Positions 55,971 through 64,000 of a DNA stretch of 64,000 nt are shown here, one piece after another. The DNA is from Cantharellus purpuraceus (taxonomy: Eukaryota; Basidiomycota; Agaricomycetes; Cantharellales; Hydnaceae), in assembly GCA_025174535.1 (NCBI GenBank), contig JALBUN010000017.1, forward strand, positions 1 to 64,000, given 5' to 3'. The first letter of the stretch is position 1. Each line of letters opens with the position of its first letter. Position numbers and translations under genes: made by a program. Under the pieces are notes generated by a model, which saw only the letters and a program-made list of their open reading frames with translations, was not told where the DNA came from and made no database searches.

Positions 55971-56111
55971 ATCCCTCTCTGCTTATAAAACAGAAATGAA
56001 AAAACATAATAATCATTTTTTTCTGAACATTTGATATTTTGTATAGGCAGTAGATATATACATCTTGCTTTCTTAATAAAATGATTATTATGTTTTTATG
56101 TTATAAGCATT

Positions 56112-56438
56112 ATGAAGATGCTCTCTTTTATGCTTCAATGCAAATTAGAGTTTGATAGAAGAGTTAATGATTGGTATATATCTCGGATAGGATCCCTCCA
56201 TGATTTGTTTCTGAGGTAAGTTCCTTTATAAATATCAAGATTCCAATCACTGACTTTATACAGATGTACTGATGGCACACTTCTGGAACAGAAATTAACA
56301 GAGTTATATACTAGTATGGAGCAGGATCATTATTTTCCACCACTTTGGATGGAAAATCTGATGGTATTGCACCCTAAAGTACGAGGGATAGTCATACAGT
56401 CTTATGTTAGAACAAGATTATCTACCACTATGCCCTAA
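56112..56438 (+). CDS. Spliced 92-aa unknown protein (element)
   Basis: Two exons (56112-56215 and 56264-56438) join across a 48-bp intron with GTAAGT donor and TATACAG acceptor; neither half is long enough alone to attract notice. The protein is helical (KLEFDRRVNDWYISRIGSL, then MVLHPKVRGIVIQSY). A canonical intron shows that the element is expressed as nuclear eukaryotic DNA. It faces R-right. No family recognised. Confidence 0.55.
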
Positions 56439-56504
56439 CTAAGTTACTTTGTTTTAAAAGTAGCTTCACTGCATTAAAGGTGTTTGTTTCCAAGACTTTC
56501 CTAA

Positions 56505-57071
56505 GACGCTTATTCAGAAATACAACAAATACGTATGTACAACCTATTTTCCTCAAATTTTATACAATACACTTCAATTCAAACTTATTTTCATATTTCA
56601 ACATGATTCTCAAATTTTACACAATATACTAGATTAAAACATATTTTGATATTTTGGCATAATTCTCAAAAATAATTCTTTTTTTCCTGATTTAGTGGTG
56701 GCAACTCTCTTGAAGGAACATCCAAATATCATTGATTCTTTCTTATACAATACTTGTAACATAATTTGAACTATCTTTAATCCCCACCTGGTATTTGTAT
56801 ATCTAAATACCCTATATAATACCAATTATATTAATACATACATTCCTATTATATCCATGTAAATAATTATGTTCATCTCAACCAAATGTCTTATCTTTAA
56901 AAGTTTATTAAAATATAGAATATATGTTTATATTTATGAAAATTTCACACATCCGAAATCTTTTAAGATATCCAAATTGTAACTCCCTGGCTTTATGTAT
57001 CATTGAAATTCTGATGTATATCTCATATACATCAGAATATTGTATACTGACATGATTCCGAACAAGCGTCT
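56505..57071. repeat. Terminal direct repeat R-right
   Basis: Same 567 bp as R-left, at a constant offset of 7159 bp with no indel; one substitution seen (A at 49794, G at 56953, within ACATCCRAAATC). Hairpin copy at 57008-57038. Same flanking CCTA on the left and TA on the right. Confidence 0.88.
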
Positions 57072-58396
57072 AACACTAACATCCCTACAAGCAACTGCAT
57101 GTCAGACTAAGTAGCAGAAAAGATGCAAGTGTGGCTCATAAAAGTGATATTAGAGGATGCCATACCTCCTGTGTGGTTTGACGCTTCAGTCTATATCTGA
57201 AATGAAGCACTGCAATGAAGGATTGCAAAGAGACAGATGGTTCATGAAGACAATTATGGCACTACCTGAGAATGCCAGATACATGGTCAGAATGTATAGT
57301 ACTTTTCCTATGTCAAGAATCTATTCTAAAGGTGTGAAAGAAGTGAAGAGGCGTGAAAAGGCATTAAGAGGTATTAAAAGGTGTAGAAAATATAGTTATT
57401 GGATGGGAACAGGGTATTAATTTTCTTGTGAGCCCTCCTTTCATCTTCAGGGGGGGAAAATTCCATTCAAAAGGGACCATATTATGACGATTAACACTCA
57501 TCATAAGTCCCATAAGATGTGGATAAAATCCCATCAAGTTATAAAAGTTTTTCCCATATGATATCACTTATTATAAGTATCTGCATCATTTCTTTCATCA
57601 TATGTTTCAATCTTACTAAAAGGCTTTCTTATCATGTGATTGCCAAATTGTATATTAGCTACAACTATGTACAAGTATCGATCATCAGATTCATTATGTT
57701 TATCCCTTCCAAGTTGTAAATCAAACAACTTATGTCATTTTTCAGTCGTTCCTGGAATAACTCCTAAATGATCTAACAACTTCAAATATTTTTGCACATT
57801 CTATTAGAATATTGCAACAGCTATCACTATCTCAAATTAAGAACGTTTTGGACCACAGGATCCATCTCTATTGAACATACATTCACTTAAAGTGACATCA
57901 TCCCCCACTGCCTCTTAAATCATCTGTAGCAGGCGCAATTTCTAACCGTATATTCCGATATTTGGTAACATAATTATACTGAATGACACCTCTCCATCGA
58001 CCCCGCATATATCTGCCTCCTCGCAGTAATTGATCCTCTATTCAAAATCTACTTTGCCACCATCCCTCACCTTCATTTCACACTCACCCACATACACCTG
58101 CAATCTATCCCTCATCTTTTCCTAACATCCTAGACTCCAGGGGGAAGACTGATTTAAAGACCCATCATCAGGCCGTGATCATATATCTGGTACTAATAGC
58201 ATGTGTAGGACATACCGACATCATGATGCTGCACACTGGTGCTCATAGTCAGCTTTGCGGCACAACGATGGCATGGTCCTTCACACCATGAAAGTAATAG
58301 ACTTGAACGGTGATCAACCACAAAACACGGGTGAGGTAGGAAACCAGGATCACAGAGGAGTGTTTGTTGAGAATTGTCTCTTCTGACAGAATGTTC
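57072..58396 (-). pseudogene. DUF6533 paralog 6, 5' part (exons 1-6), decayed and twice interrupted
   Basis: Minus-strand exon 1 (MNILSEETILNKH) starts at 58396. The splice site before micro-exon 2 is lost, exon 4 begins IYDHGLMMGL but then hits a stop and lacks the LVWPA segment, and the rest of exon 4 (GKVLYILTMYLAFSGSA-like) appears only after an 817-bp LTR insertion. Exon 6 is cut after its first codons by R-right at 57071. This copy cannot make the family protein. Confidence 0.78.
57311..58127. mobile_element. Solo LTR with 5-bp target duplication
   Basis: The 817-bp insert begins TGTCAAGAATC and ends TTTCCTAACA, and is flanked on both sides by TCCTA (57306-57310 and 58128-58132). Removing it with one TCCTA restores the TTTCCTAGACTCCA reading of exon 4 found in the intact paralogs. 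No coding region is inside, so it is a solo LTR. It is not similar to LTR A or B. Confidence 0.85.
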
Positions 58397-59225
58397 ATTG
58401 TCACCAACGAGAAGCTACTCTTGGTGTAAAGTCGATCTCCTGCGTCATAAATGCTGAATATGGAGACATTGTCTCGGTTGAGATAATTTTGCCTAGAAGA
58501 GCCCATGTGCTTGTAACAACCGTCGCGTTGGGTTCATCTGGGTGTTCTGAACTTCTTCTATGATGAGAGATGATGATTACTCACGCTTGGTTTGCCGAGG
58601 GCTCCAATGATCATCGTTCATGAGTCGTTCCCAGCCGGCTTCAATACAATCCTTAATGCGTCTTCGGAACATGCAGCCACATCTTCTAAATGATTATCGG
58701 AAGGCTTCTCTGAGGCCGAAATCAGGAATCAGTACTACACTTTTCCCAGTGCCAGCCAGTCGATTCACATAGCATTCCCAGTCGCCTCCAAATCTCTCGG
58801 TCACCGTCCACGAGATCAATGCTACCTACTAAACAAGATACTACCCAGCATTTCACTAAGACGCTTAGTTGAACTAACTGCGCTGGTGAGCTGGACGTTC
58901 ATCAATGATTGGATCCTTCCAAGTCGGAACAGCACTATGTATCCGGCGCACAGCATCAGCGCTCAACCCGGACAAGTAACACTCCCACCCGGCAGCCTGA
59001 GGGGCTACCTCGTGTCAGAATGTGTTCCGCTCCACTTTGAAAGATTGACATGCATGCGTGCTGCTGTGTCAGAGGGATTCAATTTCAATTTTGTACCCTT
59101 ATTTTGGTCGTGAACGCTTTATATGTAGAACTTCCTCTTTCCAGATAGTGCTCCTTAGTCTCTGGTTACCTCTGTCAGCCATCGCTTTTGCTTTGCCACC
59201 CCCCGCCTTTTTGTTCATATCCACT
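58397..59225. other. Interval between broken paralog 6 and the receptor gene
   Basis: No gene called. A plus-strand frame at 58886-59113 has no features. The sequence CTAAGACGCTTA at 58856 resembles the outer end of repeat R but does not continue. The receptor promoter should lie in the right part. Confidence 0.35.
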
Positions 59226-61030
59226 ATGTTTGCCACACATCGGCGATCAATTACGGTTTCTCAGGCTAAATTCACGTGAGTCATCCTCGTTCTGTCGCTA
59301 CACTGCTGACTCACGAAAGTACCTGTACACAGCGGTATACTTGCATATTCCTGTACAATTCCCGGCACAATATTGTGCTTCCTGGTTTTGGTTGCGTATA
59401 TCATCACGGCATGTCATCGGGTATCAAGGCCATACCTGGATCGTGTCACTTTCCGTCTGCTCACTTACGCCATAATATTCAAGTAAGTGCTCCACTTGCA
59501 CATAAAGCATCTTGCCATTCACTTATAGCTCATAGCATACTCTATGGCATTGCATTTTCTGTGACTGCGAGTCAGGTCGGGCCTGGTCCATTGTGCACTT
59601 TCGGCGCCTTCGCCGTCAATGTATGTGAGGAGTGATCCTCGCTGTCCTATGTCTGCTTAATACGCCAGCTCAGTTCACTCTAACTGTCTCCTCGGTTTTG
59701 ACCTTCTGCATTGCCTTAAACTTGCAGTAAGTATGTGTCTATCGATCATGTTTTTCAAGCCATAACGCATACCATATATTAGACTGGTCTTGATTCATAA
59801 TATCAAGGGGAAGGTGATGGAGAAGTACTACCTCATTGCTACAACGATCATTAGTCTCGGCCTGACAGTGCCTGCCTACGGGCTGGATCAATTTGGGTGC
59901 GTATCATCACCGCAGCCCCACTGCATGTCCTTATAACCAAATACAGATGGCAAGCAGACAACTCAACCTGCTGGTTCAAAAACCCGAATCACAATCTCCG
60001 CTTACGTTGGTTGATAGGAAGTCAATCATTTTGGATGCTGCTTATCGCTACCGGAGAGACCTTTTGCTCCATGACAGTTCTCTGGAAGATTGTGCGATAT
60101 CAGGTACTAGTGTCTAGCTGTCTTATTCCTCCGAGTTTGATAGAGTGTTTTGACCGGTCCATGACAGTTCCGGCCAGGGAGTCTGAGAACCAACTCTTCT
60201 ACATACAACACGAAGTCATTATCCAGAAATCCCACACTTGAGCATGCAAGCCAATATCGTAATATAATTATCCGCATTGGTGCGAGATATTGGCATTTCT
60301 ACCTCTTGTTGTTATCTGATCCCGACAAGCTTTGTATCCGGTCGCGTCTATGCTTACGAACTATTCAACTTCGATCCTGGACATCTACCAAACTGTTAAT
60401 GGTGTTCACACCCAGCTTGTCCGTGTACTTAATTGTTATTCTCACGCCGTTTTTTAACTGAAAGATCCGTTATCAAGGATTTTAGACTCTTAGTACTTGG
60501 TGAGTGCGAGTTACTGAAAATCCGGCCTAATAGATTAACCTCTCAGGGAAGATCTATGCCTATACGGTCTCCGCACAGCTGTATATGGCGTATTAGCCAT
60601 GGGTGATCCAGTAAGTCTACCTTGTCCGAGATCCAGAGATACTACTCATTCGATCAACACTTACTAGTCATTTATCCGTGCTGTTCGTGCACTCCGTAAG
60701 TCACGGAGCACAAACCGTCCAGGTTCCACTACATTGGGGAGCTCCTTCCCTAATTTTGCCACTTCTGGTACCTCTAGCTCTAGCAGGGGTACTGCGAGCC
60801 GGTTGAACGTCAACATTGAAGTCGAACGTATAACTCAAAAAGACGTTGAGTCGCGAGAGAGGTTCGAGCTTGAATCGTACCACCCTCTGGGAGACAAGAA
60901 TGTTACAGAGCTTGAACGTAATGGTGTTCATGTCGTAATACCCCACATGATGGATGCAGATATCTTGCCAAGAGAGATACCAAGACTAGAGCAGGAAGTA
61001 AGCGTTCAGGACTTCCACCGCCAGCTCTAG
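59226..61030 (+). CDS. Seven-transmembrane receptor (fungal cAMP-receptor-like GPCR)
   Basis: Eleven exons in phase: 59226-59275, 59333-59482, 59536-59620, 59674-59726, 59783-59896, 59947-60103, 60168-60279, 60330-60418, 60486-60499, 60547-60610, 60668-61030 (1251 nt, 416 aa). Hydrophobic segments: GTILCFLVLVAYIITA, NILYGIAFSV, FTLTVSSVLTFCIAL, YLIATTIISLGLTV, SFWMLLIATGETF, ALYPVASMLTN and LCLYGLRTAVYGVLA. The turn after helix 7 reads MGDPSFIRAVRALRKS, typical of this basidiomycete receptor group (Dictyostelium cAMP-receptor-like). A pair of cysteines (PLCTF, and STCWFKNPN) could form the extracellular disulfide. The cytoplasmic tail (~115 aa) is Ser/Thr-rich, then charged. Exon 9 is 14 nt. 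The ligand is unknown. It directly precedes DUF6533 paralog 7, convergently. Confidence 0.86.
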
Positions 61031-61461
61031 GATTCACATTCGCAATGCTCTTCGACCACAATGGTGTCGCCAGGCTGCTGTCGTCCGGATTGGGTATACC
61101 ACAGAATATATATATATATACGTACCGCCCAGAGTTTTATACATCCGCTTCCTGATGATGTCGGTGCAGTAACCCCACCCGATTTCACTCATTGCTGGGG
61201 GCGGCTAAGATCCCTCTCTCGTTTATGTCAACGTAGGAACTCTAGCATATCTGATTGAAAACCTATCATGTATTGCTCAACAGTTCAATGTGTCCATTCT
61301 TGGTCTGGCCTAAGTTGCAGTCACTTAGAGCCATTTTCAATGCTTTTTGTATGGTTTCCAACCATCATGGCTAGTCATCAAACTCTTCTTGTCCTAACTG
61401 TCATTACCACTGACTCTGGAAGGCGGTCAATAATCGATTCTTGACTGGCCATGGATAATTG
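61031..61461. other. Convergent 3' interval, receptor / DUF6533 paralog 7
   Basis: 430 bp with a short TA microsatellite (ATATATATATATA near 61110). No gene seen. Confidence 0.5.
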
Positions 61462-63023
61462 CTAGTACACGTCAGCAAACGACATATCAGTATCAAATGG
61501 TCTGTTTGGAGACCAATGAATGCTATCTTGTGATGCGGATTCGCGCAGGTTGAGCAGGAGACGTTTGATGAGTATCGCATGCAATATCCTGTGTATACTG
61601 TATGCAGGCAACCTTCAGTGAAAATGATGTAAGTAGACTCATGATCTTACTGAGCTAATGGTATCGAGTCAGGCTACACGATATGCAGTTAGGAAAGCAT
61701 TAACTGGTGGTCTGACAACCATACCACAACAATAAATCCAATGATGTTTGCCACAGAAAACCCTTCAACATATCAATGTGCTGCATCCTTCCGTAAGACA
61801 TCCTTAACATACCAAAGAGATAGGTGTAGTAAAGAAACCCTATGGAAAGTCGGCAGTGAATTGTGAAAATCACTGCACAGAAATAGGAGCGGAACCTTAC
61901 CATCTCTGAAGAGTGTTGTAGAAAGACTTGATGAACCCCGCCACTCTGTGGAGCTTGTATGTTCACACAGCTAAAGAACGAAAGATAATCATACCTACTC
62001 CGAGAAGCATACACAGTCAAAACCATGATAACTATGCAAGCGCATCAACATTAAACATAGATAAGGAACCAGGATGACATACGAGATTCGACAATCGCGA
62101 ATAATAGGTAGCCCACAAACGCGACCGTACCTATGGGTTTTGACGAAACGCAGTTGAGACTCCTCGGGGTCGGGCTCGGAATAACTATTGGAAGGCAAGA
62201 TGATTTCAGTGACGTATGCATCTTTCAGAAGAAAATTGACGTACATCGAATTGATTGGAGGCTAAGTTCGGCGACAAACAGCATAACTAATACTGTCGCA
62301 GCCCATGATACAGAAAGGATGATGCCGAAATTTCGTGTTCTTCCCCAGATCGCCCATGTCCTATACACCAACACAGCTGATCGAAAGGAAGGTCAGTACG
62401 CATGCAATGAGAAGATTACTAATATACCAACATTCCGCAACAGCCATTCCGCTCACTAATGCCCCTACGATTGACGGTGCGTCAGGTATATTCCATGAAT
62501 ATATTAGTGTGGCTCACATATGCTAGCTTCAAAAACGCTTGTACACGCAACAACGGGGGACGCCACTCCTCCATCTATGGACGCTTCAGTATAGACGTAT
62601 AATGAGTGATCACGATTGATAACAGACGGTCCATGAAGATGCGCATGCCAATATCCGCGAACGCTGGATACGCGGTCAGGAAGTAGAGTACTTTTCCTAC
62701 AGTCCAAGGGGCAGGCCAGATGAAATGTATTTCAAGACCCAAAGTCAGGGTGTGGTCATAGACCTGTCACGAAAATGGTGAGCACTGGCGTCATTACAGG
62801 ACATGTGTAGAACGTACCAACATTGCGATGCTGGACGCTGATGCTCATGGTCAGTATTGTCGCAAAAAATGGCAACACTGTTCTTCATACCAGCAAAGTA
62901 CTGGAGTTTAATAGTTATTATGAACAAAGCATGGGAGAGGGGGTGAATTTGGCTTACAGTGGCATGTATGTTAGATTTGAGGATTGTAATTACCAATTGA
63001 GTCTCTTCTGACAGAATATTCAT
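61462..63023 (-). CDS. DUF6533 membrane protein, paralog 7
   Basis: From ATG 63023 to TAG at 61462 the family's 14 exons can be joined in phase, about 290 aa. Landmarks: exon 1 MNILSEETQLVITILKSN, micro-exons YFAASSIAML, exon 4 VYDHTLTLGLEIHFIWPAPW, exon 7 SVLVYRTWAIWGRTRNFG, exon 8 FIPSPTPRSLNC, exon 11 FLYYTYLFG, exon 14 IHRILHAILIKRLLLNLRES and a tail ending SFADVY. Exon 9 is six bases shorter, with the donor GTAGGT. It is the intact twin of the broken copy 6, whose flanking receptor fragment is also duplicated. Confidence 0.8.
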
Positions 63024-64000
63024 CGTCACAGACGAGGAAGAAATCCTGGTGTAAAGTTCTGTAATCAATCCCCAGCATCATATATGTTGAAGTATAAGCA
63101 CATAATCTAAACCGAGATCATTTTGCGTTCCATCAGAGGCTACGCATCTGTTACCAACCCGATGCACAACGTCGCCATGCTGTGCTGTTTAAAAATACTG
63201 GGATGTAAACCAGTGCCCGTGATACGCCACTTGGACCATGATAACTGTCCAACGAGCGTCGAGCGGATCACGGGTGCAGACTCCGACAGCCAATTTTGAA
63301 ACACCGACTGAAATCACTGTAAACGCCGATAATTGCAGCGAAAGGTAAGACGAGCCCTCATGCAGATCAATTTTGAAACATCGACTGAAATATTGTAAAC
63401 GCCGATAACTGTAGCGAAAGGTAAGTAGACTGCTCAGGAGATGGTCGCGGCAGAATGCACCTTGTTGGAAGAGCGGTTCGTACATAGTGATTGCCGCCAG
63501 GGTGGGTAGTCGTGATGCACGAAGTGCCACCCATATGGCATCACAAATTATACAGTAACAACCAACTGCTTTTCAAGGTTAGGGTTAGGCTCTCTGGGTG
63601 TCCTGAAGCCATGAAATCCCCATGGAGATGGAGATAAATAACACCCGCTTGACAGTCGTCGACTATTGCATCATCGTGGACAATGTATCGAAAAATGCCA
63701 ACAGTCTGAATTATGCTTGATAAATTGACTTCTATCTCATTAGTTCAGCCATTGCTTGTTTCTGAAGACAACGCCCAACTGCCACGTCATAGAGCCTCCA
63801 TTTTCAGACTCACTAGTCTCTGCTTGCCAGTCAGCCATCGTTTCCCTTGCAATCCCCCCTATCCAATGCAGAGGAGATTGACAGAAGCCTCTCTTTCACA
63901 TCATGACAGACGTATCTGACTGAAACCCATCCACCTTTAGTCCATGGTTTTCATACTATTTTGCCAAGGCCGCTCGATGTCGTGGCCGGGTACATGCTCT
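63024..64000. other. Right end of window, no gene recognised
   Basis: Expected to begin with the promoter of paralog 7. A ~75-bp direct duplication lies at 63291-63425 (units starting CAATTTTGAAACA, each ending GCGAAAGGTAAG). The frame at 63713-63919 has no features; a gene may continue beyond the window. Confidence 0.35.
63291..63425. repeat. Two-copy direct duplication of ~58 bp
   Basis: CAATTTTGAAACA...GCGAAAGGTAAG at 63291-63349 recurs at 63368-63425 with a few changes; both copies share GTAAACGCCGATAA. Confidence 0.7.

Larger units (their letters stand above)
49346..57071. mobile_element. 7.7-kb AT-rich multigene element with 567-bp direct terminal repeats and a DDE protein
   Basis: The unit runs from repeat R-left (49346-49912) to R-right (56505-57071). 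Both R copies start GACGCTTATTC and end GAACAAGCGTC, short inverted ends, and each is flanked by TA on both outer sides. They differ by one base in 567 by my reading, so the unit arrived recently. Between them lie about ten compact genes, mostly on the minus strand, of very low CpG content. They include a DDE-superfamily protein, coiled-coil proteins, small unknown proteins and one spliced gene. I see no reverse transcriptase, integrase zinc finger or tyrosine recombinase. The element sits inside DUF6533 paralog 6 and removed exons 7-10. It could be a composite of two short DNA elements that carry cargo between them, or an undescribed class. Confidence 0.75.

Overview
The window looks like nuclear DNA of a filamentous basidiomycete, most likely an Agaricomycete. 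Its genes are dense in short introns (about 45-65 bp, GT-AG with a few GC-AG). It carries families typical of that group: DUF6533 and DUF6535 membrane proteins, a CipC-like protein, a REEP/Yop1 protein, an F-box protein, a fungal seven-helix receptor, a GH10 xylanase and LTR retrotransposon debris. All calls were made by eye from translations and splice signals; no database was searched.

Layout. 1-1.3 kb is an LTR, cut by the window edge, whose upstream region holds a tandem array of TGACTCA-type sites. 3.2-23 kb is a normal gene-rich stretch: amino acid permease (+), GH10 xylanase (+), MFS sugar transporter (+), CipC-like protein (-), FAD monooxygenase (+), F-box protein (+) and REEP/Yop1 protein (-). 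A secreted xylanase next to a sugar transporter on the same strand suggests plant cell wall breakdown coupled to uptake.

24.6-43.4 kb and 61.5-63 kb hold a dispersed array of DUF6533 membrane-protein paralogs. Six are intact and I could splice them by eye; they share one 14-exon plan with 10-nt and 20-nt micro-exons. A seventh copy is broken. The array is interrupted by a foldback inverted repeat (26.7-27.3 kb), a small spliced gene (33.8-34.2 kb) and a large DUF6535 gene (34.6-38.1 kb). An intact seven-transmembrane receptor gene lies at 59.2-61.0 kb, just before the last DUF6533 copy.

43.7-58.4 kb is an AT-rich, CpG-poor block of nested mobile elements. It has LTR copies in both orientations, minisatellites, a decayed duplicate of the receptor/DUF6533 gene pair, and a 7.7-kb unit bounded by two 567-bp direct repeats that differ by one base. 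That unit (49346-57071) carries about ten small genes: a DDE-superfamily (Harbinger/DDE_Tnp_4-like) protein, coiled-coil proteins, several unrecognised proteins and a spliced 92-aa gene. It sits inside the broken seventh DUF6533 copy and replaces four of its exons. I regard it as the best candidate for an undescribed mobile system in this window. A solo LTR with a clear 5-bp target duplication (57311-58127) lies in the same broken gene.
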